Of a stretch of 25,137 nt of DNA, positions 1 to 7,025 are shown in pieces. Source of the stretch: DATJGR01 sp035494855 (GTDB lineage: Bacteria; Pseudomonadota; Gammaproteobacteria; Pseudomonadales; Azotimanducaceae); contig DATJGR010000237.1 in assembly GCA_035494855.1 (NCBI GenBank), positions 1 through 25,137 of the forward strand. The letters are read 5' to 3'. Below the pieces are notes generated by a model. The model saw only the letters and a program-made list of their open reading frames with translations. It did no database searches and had not been told where the DNA came from. The position numbers and the translations under genes were made by a program. Numbering within the stretch: the stretch's first letter is position 1; each line of letters opens with the position of its first letter.

Positions 1-113
1 AGGCGCGGCAGGAGGCGAATCCGACGATACGGTCCGCTACTGGCATCGACTACGACGGAGCGGCGATGTACGTCACCGACGATGAACTCGACGCGTTCAT
101 CGGCGCAAGCTAG
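1..113 (+). CDS. C-terminal end of an unidentified protein (partial)
   Basis: A plus-strand reading frame is open from base 3 and ends at the TAG at 111-113, giving about 36 residues that finish in TDDELDAFIGAS. The 5' part lies outside the window. The acidic, Asp/Gly-rich tail has no motif I can assign with confidence. It loosely resembles the C-termini of peptidase E/cyanophycinase-like (S51) proteins, which is only an impression. It runs convergently toward the minus-strand tRNA-Met. It is called as coding because the frame is open to the window edge and its GC-rich third positions match the neighbours, but so short a fragment could be chance. Confidence 0.4.
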   Translation, partial: ARQEANPTIRSATGIDYDGAAMYVTDDELDAFIGAS

Positions 114-186
114 TCGAGGCCGGGCTGCCAACGCGCAAGACAGATCCCGAAAAGCAGTGGATAACTCTTCGTATGTCGTTGATTAT

Positions 187-263
187 TGGTAGCTACGGGT
201 GGGCTTGAACCACCGACCCCAGGATTATGAATCCTGTGCTCTAACCAGCTGAGCTACGTAGCC
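187..263 (-). tRNA. tRNA-Met (anticodon CAT)
   Basis: The minus strand folds into a 77-nt cloverleaf. The acceptor arm is GGCTACG against CGTAGCT (pair 1-72 is G-U), the D arm is GCTC...GAGC, the anticodon stem is CAGGA/TCCTG with loop TTCATAA, and the T arm carries GGTTCAAGCC. The 3' CCA is encoded (complement of 187-189). The anticodon CAT, with a paired first acceptor position, indicates elongator methionine tRNA rather than initiator. A tRNA-Ile later modified at C34 also carries CAT in the gene and cannot be strictly excluded. It lies downstream of ychF in the same direction, 71 bases past the ychF stop. Confidence 0.93.
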
Positions 264-279
264 ACGGAAAGGGCTGCGG

Positions 280-308
280 ATTCTCCGAAGATGGTCCATC
301 GATGTCAA
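280..308 (-). promoter_or_regulatory. Candidate sigma70 promoter for tRNA-Met
   Basis: On the minus strand a perfect -35 hexamer TTGACA (308-303) is followed by a 17-base spacer and GAGAAT (285-280), which matches 4 of 6 bases of the -10 consensus. The predicted start near base 272-273 lies about 10 bases before the mature tRNA 5' end at 263, through a GC-rich discriminator as is common for stable-RNA promoters. The -35 box sits inside an imperfect inverted repeat (GGTCC...GGACC). The placement suggests the tRNA has its own promoter and does not depend on ychF read-through. Confidence 0.55.
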
Positions 309-334
309 GAAATCGGACCGAGCTGAATCCCAGT

Positions 335-1426
335 TCAAACATTGAATCTGAAGTGCATCAGGTCGCCGTCGGCGACCACGTATTCCTTCCCTTCGAGCCG
401 CCATTTGCCAGCGTCTTTTGCGCCCTGTTCCCCATTGCATGCGATGAAGTCGTCGTAGCCGATCACCTCGGCGCGGATGAATCCCTTCTCGAAGTCGGTG
501 TGAATCACACGAGCGGCCTGCGGCGCGCGGGTGCCGATCGGAATCGTCCACGCACGCACTTCTTTCGGCCCGGCCGTGAAATAGGTATGCAGCTTCAATA
601 ATTCGTAACCCGCGCGAATCACACGGTTCAGGCCGGGCTCTTCCATTCCGAGATCGGCCAGGAATTCGGCGCGCGCGTCGTCATCCAGCTCGCCGATTTC
701 GGCCTCCAGCTTGTTGCAGATCGCAACCACTACGGCGCGCTGCTCGGCCGCGATGCGCTTCACCTCGTCGAGCAGCGGATTGTCGTCGAAGCCATGCTCG
801 TCGACGTTGGCGATGTACATGACGGGCTTCGCGGTGATCAGGTGCAACTCGCGCAGCCGGGTGGAGTCGTTGGCGTCGAGCGCGAGCGTGCGCACCGGGT
901 TCCCCTCGTTCAATACGGCGCGCACTCGCTCCAACAACGCGACCATCGCCTTCGCGTCCTTGTCGCCCGCATTCGCCGTCCGTCGGGTGCGATCGTAGAC
1001 GCGCTCGACCGTTTCGAGATCCGCCAGAGCGAGCTCGGTGTCGATCACTTCTATGTCATCACGCGGCGAGACCTTGGTGGACACATGCACGACGTTGTCG
1101 TCCACGAAGCAGCGCACGACATGCGCCACCGCATCGGTCTCGCGGATATGCGCAAGGAACTGATTGCCGAGCCCTTCTCCCTTCGATGCGCCGGCGACCA
1201 AGCCGGCGATATCGACGAATTCCATCGTCGTCGGAATCACCTTCTGCGGTTTGACGATGGCGGCGATCCGGTCGAGGCGCGGGTCCGGCACCGGAACGAT
1301 TCCGGTGTTCGGATCGATCGTGCAGAACGGAAAGTTCTCCGCTGCGATGCCCGCCTTGGTGAGCGCGTTGAACAGCGTCGACTTGCCGACGTTCGGCAGC
1401 CCGACTATTCCGCAATTGAAACCCAT
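335..1426 (-). CDS. ychF: Redox-regulated ribosome-associated ATPase YchF (OLA1 family)
   Basis: The protein has 363 residues, the same length as E. coli YchF. It is a TRAFAC-class P-loop protein that binds ATP in preference to GTP and associates with ribosomes. Visible motifs are the Walker A GLPNVGKST (residues 9-17), a DIAGLV switch II/G3 motif, the atypical nucleotide-specificity motif NVDE in place of NKxD, and a C-terminal TGS domain (around LHTYFTAGPKEVRAWT) that ends in MHFRFNV. The ATG at 1426 is chosen over upstream in-frame starts because MGFNCGIVGLP aligns with the family N-terminus and because it overlaps the pth stop (TGATG, one shared base), implying translational coupling. It is the last gene of the prs-rplY-pth-ychF cluster. 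Confidence 0.97.
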   Translation of the reverse strand: MGFNCGIVGLPNVGKSTLFNALTKAGIAAENFPFCTIDPNTGIVPVPDPRLDRIAAIVKPQKVIPTTMEFVDIAGLVAGASKGEGLGNQFLAHIRETDAVAHVVRCFVDDNVVHVSTKVSPRDDIEVIDTELALADLETVERVYDRTRRTANAGDKDAKAMVALLERVRAVLNEGNPVRTLALDANDSTRLRELHLITAKPVMYIANVDEHGFDDNPLLDEVKRIAAEQRAVVVAICNKLEAEIGELDDDARAEFLADLGMEEPGLNRVIRAGYELLKLHTYFTAGPKEVRAWTIPIGTRAPQAARVIHTDFEKGFIRAEVIGYDDFIACNGEQGAKDAGKWRLEGKEYVVADGDLMHFRFNV

Positions 1427-2022
1427 CAATCGTCCCCGTTTCCGGCCGTGTGAAGCACGTTCATCGCCTTGGCGAATTCGCCCGCGCACATCAATCCCAG
1501 CAACTCGTCAGACAACATCAGGGCGTCGCGCACCAAGGCCCGATCTTCACCGCGCATTTTCGCGCCCGTGAGGTAACCGCTCACTCGATCCTTATGGCCC
1601 GGGTGCCCCACGCCGATCCGCAACCGTGCGAACCCGGCGTCATTTCCTAACGACGCGATGATGTCGCGCAGGCCATTGTGGCCGTTGTGGCCGCCGTCGC
1701 GCTTCAGCCGCAGCACGCCCGGCTCGAACGCCATCTCGTCGTGCGCCACCAGGATGTCCGACGGTGCGAACTTGAAGAACGTCGCCACAGCACCGACCGA
1801 CTCACCGCTCAAATTCATGAACGTGTTCGGAATGAGCAACCGCATGTCGTGCCCAAGCATGGGTCCGCGGCCCAGTCGCCCCTTGAACTTGGGCTCGTCG
1901 GCCAAGGCGATGCGAAAGCGCGATGCAAGCGCTGCGACGAAATCGGCGCCGACATTGTGGGGAGTGCCTTCGTATCGTAGGCCCGGATTTCCCAGACCCA
2001 CGATGAGACGAAGTGCGGCCAT
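1426..2022 (-). CDS. pth: Peptidyl-tRNA hydrolase
   Basis: The protein has 198 residues. It hydrolyses the ester bond of peptidyl-tRNAs that drop off ribosomes and so recycles tRNA in the cytoplasm. The bacterial Pth signatures are visible: GLGNPG (residues 9-14) with N12, the catalytic His in THN form (H22, sequence GTPHNVG), NTFMNLSG with N70, HDE with D95, and GGHNGHNGLRD near residues 110-120. The family usually has GGHGGHNG, so one Gly to Asn change is seen in that loop. It starts four bases after the rplY stop and its own stop overlaps the ychF ATG. The rplY-pth-ychF order is conserved in Gammaproteobacteria. Confidence 0.97.
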   Translation of the reverse strand: MAALRLIVGLGNPGLRYEGTPHNVGADFVAALASRFRIALADEPKFKGRLGRGPMLGHDMRLLIPNTFMNLSGESVGAVATFFKFAPSDILVAHDEMAFEPGVLRLKRDGGHNGHNGLRDIIASLGNDAGFARLRIGVGHPGHKDRVSGYLTGAKMRGEDRALVRDALMLSDELLGLMCAGEFAKAMNVLHTAGNGDD

Positions 2023-2025
2023 GGC

Positions 2026-2745
2026 TCAGCCTTTGTCGGAGTCCGACGCCTCTTCGCCTTCGGGTTGCGCCTCGGTCGGGGTACCCGCTGCGGCGGCAGC
2101 AGCGGCTTCGCTTGCAGCGGCATCCATCTCATCCATTTCGGACGCGAGCGTCGACGCATGCACGCTGACGACGGCAACGTTCTGCTCTTCCCGTTCCTCG
2201 TCCGAAAGACCTTCCAGGTCTTCGAGCACCACGCCAGCGGGCAACTTCAGATCCGACAAGTGCAGGATGTCGCCGATCTTCAGCGGACCGACGTCGACGA
2301 CGATGGCCTCCGGCAGATCTTTCGGCAGACAGGTCACTTCCACTTCGATGACGTGGTGGTTGATCAGACCTTTCTCGTCCTTCACCCCGATGCACTCTTC
2401 TTCGTTGATGAAGTGCAACGGAATCTGCACGGTGATTTCCTGGTTCGCAAGAATGCGCTGGAAGTCGATGTGCATCGGCTTGTTGGTGGCCGGATGACGC
2501 TGCATGTCGCGAGCGAGCACCTGACTGCGAGCACCACCCAGTTTCAACGCCAGAATCTGCGAGAAGAACGTATCCGCCTGGATCGCCTTCGACAGGTCGT
2601 TCTCGACCAACGAAATGTTCACCGGTGCCTCACCGCCTCCGTAGACGATGCCCGGTACCATCGCGGCATTTCGACGCAGGCGGCGGCTCGCACCTTTCCC
2701 GACGTCGGCGCGCGCTTCCGCAACCAACTCGATCTGCTGTGACAT
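2026..2745 (-). CDS. rplY: 50S ribosomal protein L25 (long, CTC/TL5 form)
   Basis: The protein has 239 residues and binds 5S rRNA in the large subunit. Residues 1-95 are the L25 domain (start MSQQIELVAEARADVGKG, later AMVPGIVYGG). Residues of about 100-190 form the extra TL5/CTC beta domain found in the long form but absent from the 94-residue E. coli protein. The tail from about residue 205 is low-complexity, rich in Ala and then Glu/Asp, and likely disordered. A strong ribosome binding site AGGAG lies seven bases before the ATG. It is separated from prs by a 72-base gap that holds a hairpin, and it is followed closely by pth. Confidence 0.96.
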   Translation of the reverse strand: MSQQIELVAEARADVGKGASRRLRRNAAMVPGIVYGGGEAPVNISLVENDLSKAIQADTFFSQILALKLGGARSQVLARDMQRHPATNKPMHIDFQRILANQEITVQIPLHFINEEECIGVKDEKGLINHHVIEVEVTCLPKDLPEAIVVDVGPLKIGDILHLSDLKLPAGVVLEDLEGLSDEEREEQNVAVVSVHASTLASEMDEMDAAASEAAAAAAAGTPTEAQPEGEEASDSDKG

Positions 2746-2769
2746 GGCTATCTCCTGATTGTCACGTTC

Positions 2770-2805
2770 AAAAGCGTATCGGGTCCGCGACCAGAACCCG
2801 TACGC
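2770..2805 (-). terminator. Hairpin with short T run between prs and rplY; possible attenuator
   Basis: On the minus strand GCGTACGGGT can pair with ACCCG-A-TACGC, ten base pairs with a single-base bulge around an 11-base loop, directly followed by TTTT (2773-2770). This has the form of a weak Rho-independent terminator after prs, or a leader hairpin in the rplY mRNA. The T run is only four long and is followed by GAAC, so full termination is doubtful. Partial attenuation between prs and rplY fits better. No experimental support is available from the sequence alone. Confidence 0.35.
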
Positions 2806-2817
2806 GCCCTTCGAAAC

Positions 2818-3762
2818 CTATCGAAACATCGCGCTGACCGACTCTTCGTTGCTGACGCGTCGAATCGCCTCAGCCAGCAGCCGGTCCAGGCTCAATTGTG
2901 TGATCCGCGAACAGCCTTTCCCCTGCGCGGACAACGGAATGGTGTCGGTCACGAACATCGAATCGAGCGCGGAGTCGTTGATCCGGTCGATCGCCGGACC
3001 TGACAGCACCGCGTGCGTGATGTACGCGACGACGCCGACCGCGCCGCGATCCTTCAGCGCTGCGGCCGCCTGGCACAGCGTGCCGGCCGTATCGACGATG
3101 TCGTCGACGATGATGCAGGTACGCCCGTCCACGTCGCCGATCACGTTCATCACTTCCGATTCGTTCGCAACCGAGCGCCGCTTGTCGATGATCGCAAGGT
3201 CGGTGTCGTTGATCAGCTTTGCAATGGCGCGCGCTCGCACCACACCGCCCACGTCGGGCGAAATCACCATCGGACTGGGGTAGCGCTGCGCGAGCGCATG
3301 GTCGACCAGCAGCGGCGACGCGTACACGTTGTCGACCGGAACGTTGAAGAATCCCTGGATCTGGTCGGCGTGCAGATCGACCGTCAGCACCCGGTTCACA
3401 CCGGCGACGGCGAGCATGTCCGCCACCACTTTGGCCGTTATCGGAACGCGCGCGGAACGCGGCCGGCGGTCCTGACGGGCGTATCCGAAGTAAGGCATCA
3501 CTGCGGTGATACGGCTTGCCGACGCGCGCTTGATGGCGTCTGCCATCACCATCAGCTCCATCAGATTGTCGTTCGTCGGTGCGCACGTCGACTGCAGCAT
3601 GAACACGTCGCGGCCGCGCACGTTCTCATGGATTTCGACGCGCACTTCACCATCGCTGAAGCGATCGACGTCGGCGGCGCCGAGGTCGATCCGCAGCTGA
3701 TGCGCGACACGCTTCGCGAGCTCCGGATGCGAATTGCCGGCGAATACGATCAGGTTGGGCAA
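2818..3762 (-). CDS. prs: Ribose-phosphate pyrophosphokinase (PRPP synthetase)
   Basis: The protein has 314 residues, the usual class I length. It makes PRPP from ribose 5-phosphate and ATP for nucleotide, His, Trp and NAD synthesis. Visible family features are FAGNSHPELA near the start, the FSDGE loop, STCAPTNDNLMEL, the YARQDR ATP-binding loop, the DLHADQIQGFF motif, and the PRPP loop VDDIVDTAGT. The start codon must be TTG at 3762: an in-frame TGA lies two codons upstream, and the following MPNLIVFAGN aligns with the family N-terminus. No strong Shine-Dalgarno is seen. It lies 54 bases downstream of tRNA-Gln, with which it is probably co-transcribed. Confidence 0.97.
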   Translation of the reverse strand: MPNLIVFAGNSHPELAKRVAHQLRIDLGAADVDRFSDGEVRVEIHENVRGRDVFMLQSTCAPTNDNLMELMVMADAIKRASASRITAVMPYFGYARQDRRPRSARVPITAKVVADMLAVAGVNRVLTVDLHADQIQGFFNVPVDNVYASPLLVDHALAQRYPSPMVISPDVGGVVRARAIAKLINDTDLAIIDKRRSVANESEVMNVIGDVDGRTCIIVDDIVDTAGTLCQAAAALKDRGAVGVVAYITHAVLSGPAIDRINDSALDSMFVTDTIPLSAQGKGCSRITQLSLDRLLAEAIRRVSNEESVSAMFR

Positions 3763-3816
3763 CTGTCAATCACTCACGGTCGAACGGATTCATGGGACGT
3801 CTTGGTCGGTCCGACT

Positions 3817-3891
3817 TGGCTGGGGCGCTAGGATTCGAACCTAGGGATGGCGGGATCAAAACCCGCTGCCTTACCGCTTGGCGACGCCCCA
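3817..3891 (-). tRNA. tRNA-Gln (anticodon TTG)
   Basis: The minus strand gives a 75-nt cloverleaf. The acceptor stem is TGGGGCG against CGCCCCA with discriminator G and encoded CCA (complement of 3817-3819). The anticodon stem is GCGGG/CCCGC with loop TTTTGAT, reading TTG for glutamine, and the T arm carries GGTTCGAATCC. The 5' U-A pair and UGGGG start are typical of tRNA-Gln. A tRNA-Gln directly before prs is the conserved arrangement in Pseudomonas-like genomes. There it follows ispE, which is absent here. Confidence 0.95.
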
Positions 3892-3969
3892 AGTAATGGA
3901 CTCGACGAAGATTAGTGTCGCGCGGGCGCGTGCCCCGATTCGCGGAAGGGCGGTATTTTGAGGATCAGG

Positions 3970-4605
3970 TTAAGGGGTGTCAAACGCGTTCTGCGCCCCG
4001 AACGACCACTCCGCTGGCAACAGCGTCACCCGAACATTGCCGCGTACCGCGATGATGCGCGCCGGTAAACGCGCGCCATCGAACGGTTGATAACCGGAGA
4101 ATTCGAGGCGCCAGGACAACTGATCGAGCGACGCGAGATCGCCAGCGGCGTCGGAACTCGTCCCGTCGACCGGGTAACCGGGCGCCTGCTCACCGCGGAT
4201 CCAATGCGTCAGTGCGGTCATCGGCAGACTGAAGCCCAACCAGCGTTGCATCGCCGCATCGGCGTCGCGTTCGCGATAGACCTCGCCCTTCGCGGTGTAC
4301 ACGGTCACCGCATCGCCTTCGCCGACCAATCGGCTATGCCCTTGACCGAGCGGTCCCCACAGATCGATCTCGTCGCGCCCCACCGCGTGCTGCCAGACGA
4401 AACTGGACGCGAACCCATCGTCGCCGTTGCGCACCGCCATCCGCCCCTTCACCGCGAAACCGCCGACGTCCGGCACCTCGAGTTTCGGCTCGGGATGCAA
4501 CAGTGCGCAACCGCCGACCGTGACGAGCACCACACAGCAGCAGGCAATGCGTCGATATCTGTTTGAAAACGCTTTTAGAAATAACGGGTTAGCCAAGCGT
4601 TGCAT
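3970..4605 (-). CDS. lolB: Outer-membrane lipoprotein receptor LolB
   Basis: The protein has 211 residues. LolB accepts lipoproteins from periplasmic LolA and inserts them into the outer membrane. A basic N-terminus (FSNRYRR) precedes a hydrophobic segment and a lipobox V-G-G-C, with the lipidated Cys at residue 33. The mature part shows LolB-like strands: GGFAVKGRMAVRNGDDGF, FVWQH, and DLWGPLGQG near residue 85. The ATG at 4605 has an upstream GGAAA about five bases away. It is transcribed divergently from hemA across 53 bases. Its usual partner ispE does not follow; the stop is 78 bases from the tRNA-Gln gene. Confidence 0.88.
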   Translation of the reverse strand: MQRLANPLFLKAFSNRYRRIACCCVVLVTVGGCALLHPEPKLEVPDVGGFAVKGRMAVRNGDDGFASSFVWQHAVGRDEIDLWGPLGQGHSRLVGEGDAVTVYTAKGEVYRERDADAAMQRWLGFSLPMTALTHWIRGEQAPGYPVDGTSSDAAGDLASLDQLSWRLEFSGYQPFDGARLPARIIAVRGNVRVTLLPAEWSFGAQNAFDTP

Positions 4606-4627
4606 CTGATTTCCGGCGCGGCTTTGA

Positions 4628-4633
4628 TATGAT
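4628..4633 (+). promoter_or_regulatory. Candidate -10 element for hemA
   Basis: TATGAT at 4628-4633 matches 5 of 6 bases of the sigma70 -10 consensus in the 53-base lolB/hemA intergenic region. The predicted start near 4640 would leave a leader of about 18 bases before the ATG at 4659, which supports that start over the in-frame ATG at 4629. No good -35 lies 16-18 bases upstream (the nearest TTGCAT at 4600 is too far), so this is a weak call. Confidence 0.27.
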
Positions 4634-4658
4634 GTCGCGGTTCTGTCGGAACCCGCTG

Positions 4659-5921
4659 ATGGCGATTCTCGCGTACGGCCTCAACTTTCGCACGGCACCC
4701 ATCGATCTCCGGGAGCGTATCGCGTTTCCGCTCGACGGCCTCGTGCAGGCGCATCGCGATCTCGCGCGCTCCATTCCGGCCGTCGGCGAAGTGGCCATTC
4801 TCTCGACGTGCAATCGTACCGAGCTGTACTGCTCCGCAGAGTTGAACGACCAGGAAGCGCTGCTCGACTGGCTGTCGCGTTATCGCAACGTCGCGCCGTC
4901 CGACATTCGCGATGCGGCTTACGCGCATTGGGATCGCGACGCCGCCCGGCACCTCATGCGCGTGGCAGCCGGTCTCGATTCGCAGGTGCTCGGCGAGCCG
5001 CAGATTCTCGGACAGGTGAAAGACGCCTGCGACACCGCCCGGGAAGCCGGTACGCTCGGCCCGGAACTCAACCTGCTGTCGCAGGTGACCCTGAACGTCG
5101 CCAAGCAGGTGCGCACCGATACCGACATCGGCCGCAATCCGGTGTCGGTCGCGTATGCGGCGGTGTCGTTGGCGCAGCAGATCTTCGCCGACCTGTCGCA
5201 GAACGCCGCGCTGCTGCTCGGAGCCGGCGACACCATCGAACTGGTCGCGCAACACCTTCGTAACGCCGGCATCGGTTCCATGACCATCGCGAACCGGACG
5301 CTCGCCAACGCGCGTTCGCTGGCCGCGAATTTCGGCGCGCGCGCGATCCAGCTCACCGACGTACCGAGCGTGCTCGCGCAACACGACATCGTCATTGCGT
5401 CCACCGGCAGTCCGTTCCCGGTACTCGGCAAAGGCGCCGTCGAGGCGGCGATCCGAAGCCGCCGGCACCGGCCGATGTTCATGGTCGATATCGCGGTGCC
5501 GCGCGACATCGAGCCCGAAGTGGCAGAGTTGCGCGACGTCTACCTTTATTCCATCGACGATCTGACCGAGATCATCGAAGCGAACGTCAGTGAACGCCGG
5601 CGCGCGGCGGAGACCGCCGAAGAACTGATCGTCGCCGGCACCGACCGATATTTCCGCGAGAAGCGCATTCGCGATGCGCAGCACCTGCTGACCCGGTTCC
5701 GCAGTCGCGCCGAATCGCTTCAATTGCTCGAACTCGATCGAGCGCGCCAACGACTGAGCAATGGCGAAGACGCCGACGAAATTCTCAAGGCGCTCGCGCG
5801 CGCGCTCACGAACAAACTGATCCACGAACCCACGATCGCGATCCGCGAAGCGAGCGCCGAGGGCCATCACGAGATGCTCGACTACGTGCGCGCCCTCTAC
5901 GGCCTCGACAAGCCGGACTGA
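4659..5921 (+). CDS. hemA: Glutamyl-tRNA reductase
   Basis: The protein has 420 residues. It reduces glutamyl-tRNA(Glu) with NADPH to glutamate-1-semialdehyde, the first committed step of the C5 tetrapyrrole pathway. The catalytic cysteine is C51 in STCNRTELY. An NADPH-binding segment LLLGAGDTIEL and a C-terminal dimerisation helix (around RIRDAQHLLTRFRSRAE) follow. The ATG at 4659 (MAILAYGLNFRTAPIDLRER) is preferred over the in-frame ATG at 4629, because the ten extra residues have no counterpart in the family and overlap the likely promoter. It heads hemA-prfA-prmC-moeB, with only 12 bases before prfA. A long antisense frame over this gene is a composition artefact. Confidence 0.97.
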   Translation: MAILAYGLNFRTAPIDLRERIAFPLDGLVQAHRDLARSIPAVGEVAILSTCNRTELYCSAELNDQEALLDWLSRYRNVAPSDIRDAAYAHWDRDAARHLMRVAAGLDSQVLGEPQILGQVKDACDTAREAGTLGPELNLLSQVTLNVAKQVRTDTDIGRNPVSVAYAAVSLAQQIFADLSQNAALLLGAGDTIELVAQHLRNAGIGSMTIANRTLANARSLAANFGARAIQLTDVPSVLAQHDIVIASTGSPFPVLGKGAVEAAIRSRRHRPMFMVDIAVPRDIEPEVAELRDVYLYSIDDLTEIIEANVSERRRAAETAEELIVAGTDRYFREKRIRDAQHLLTRFRSRAESLQLLELDRARQRLSNGEDADEILKALARALTNKLIHEPTIAIREASAEGHHEMLDYVRALYGLDKPD

Positions 5922-5933
5922 CCCGTTCAACCC

Positions 5934-7025
5934 ATGACTCTGTCGCCGTCCATCCTCACAACGCTGGACGATCTTGCCGATCGTCACGAAGAGCTGTCGG
6001 CGCTGCTCGGCGAAGCGGAAATCGTTTCGAACCGCGACAAGTTCACGGCGTTGTCGAAGGAATACTCCGAACTCGAGCCGATCATCGAGCGCTATCGACG
6101 CATCGGGTCGCTTCGTGCTCAACTCGACGATGCGCAAGCACTGCTCGAAGACGAAGACGCGGAAATGCGACAGCTCGCGTCCGACGATCGCGATCAGGTG
6201 CGGGCGAGCATCGAAGCGCTGGAACTCGAGATCAAGGCGCTACTGGTGCCGAAGGATCCGCACGATGATGCGAACGTATTTCTCGAGATCCGCGCCGGTA
6301 CCGGCGGCGACGAAGCGGCGATTTTCGCCGGCGACCTGTTCCGCATGTACTCGCGTTACGCGGAGGAAAAGCATTGGCGCCTAGAAATTCTCAACGAACG
6401 TCCCGGTGAACACGGCGGATTCAAAGAGATCATCAGTCGCATCGAAGGCGAGCACGTATACAGTCAGCTGAAGTTCGAGTCGGGAGTGCATCGCGTGCAG
6501 CGGGTGCCGCAGACGGAATCGCAAGGGCGCATTCATACGTCGGCATGCACGGTCGCGATTCTTCCGGAGGCCGACGAGGTCGAAGACATCGACATTCCAA
6601 AGAGCGATCTGCGCGTCGATACGTATCGTTCGTCCGGCGCCGGCGGACAGCACGTTAACAAGACCGACTCCGCCGTTCGTCTCACGCACATTCCCACGGG
6701 CCTCGTCGTCGAATGTCAGGACGAAAGGTCGCAGCACAAGAACCGCGCCCGGGCGATGTCGTTATTGAAAGCCCGGCTGCTCGACATGGCACAGCATAAG
6801 CAACACCAGGAACAGGCGCAGTCGCGCCGCCTGCTGGTCGGCAGCGGCGACCGATCAGAACGCATCCGCACGTACAATTTCCCGCAAGGCAGATTGACGG
6901 ACCACCGCATCAATCTGACGCTCTACAAGCTCGGCGAGATCATGGAAGGTCATCTCGAAGAGGTGATCCAGCCGCTGGTTCAGGAACATCAGGCCGAAGC
7001 GCTCGCCGCGCTCGGCGTCGCGTGA
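5934..7025 (+). CDS. prfA: Peptide chain release factor 1
   Basis: The protein has 363 residues. RF1 recognises UAA and UAG in the ribosomal A site and triggers peptide release. The GGQ motif is at residues 237-239 (SSGAGGQHVNKTDS), and its Gln is the target of PrmC methylation. The stop-codon-reading tripeptide region is V-P-Q-T-E-S-Q-G-R (PxT with x = Gln, residues 192-194). Other conserved segments are RAGTGGDEA near residue 120 and GSGDRSERIRTYNFPQ near residue 305. The ATG at 5934 has no clear Shine-Dalgarno, consistent with coupling to hemA 12 bases upstream. Its stop overlaps the prmC GTG by four bases. Confidence 0.98.
   Translation: MTLSPSILTTLDDLADRHEELSALLGEAEIVSNRDKFTALSKEYSELEPIIERYRRIGSLRAQLDDAQALLEDEDAEMRQLASDDRDQVRASIEALELEIKALLVPKDPHDDANVFLEIRAGTGGDEAAIFAGDLFRMYSRYAEEKHWRLEILNERPGEHGGFKEIISRIEGEHVYSQLKFESGVHRVQRVPQTESQGRIHTSACTVAILPEADEVEDIDIPKSDLRVDTYRSSGAGGQHVNKTDSAVRLTHIPTGLVVECQDERSQHKNRARAMSLLKARLLDMAQHKQHQEQAQSRRLLVGSGDRSERIRTYNFPQGRLTDHRINLTLYKLGEIMEGHLEEVIQPLVQEHQAEALAALGVA

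Noticed and set aside
156..164. TTATCCACT on the minus strand, one mismatch from a DnaA box, near the window start
   Set aside because: It is a single site with no cluster of boxes, no AT-rich unwinding region and no origin-linked genes nearby. It is expected by chance.
4575..6137. 520-codon open frame on the minus strand opposite hemA
   Set aside because: It lies wholly antisense to a well-conserved hemA and the prfA start. Its Arg/Asp/Val-rich composition is that expected of an antisense frame in GC-rich DNA. It has no domain I recognise.
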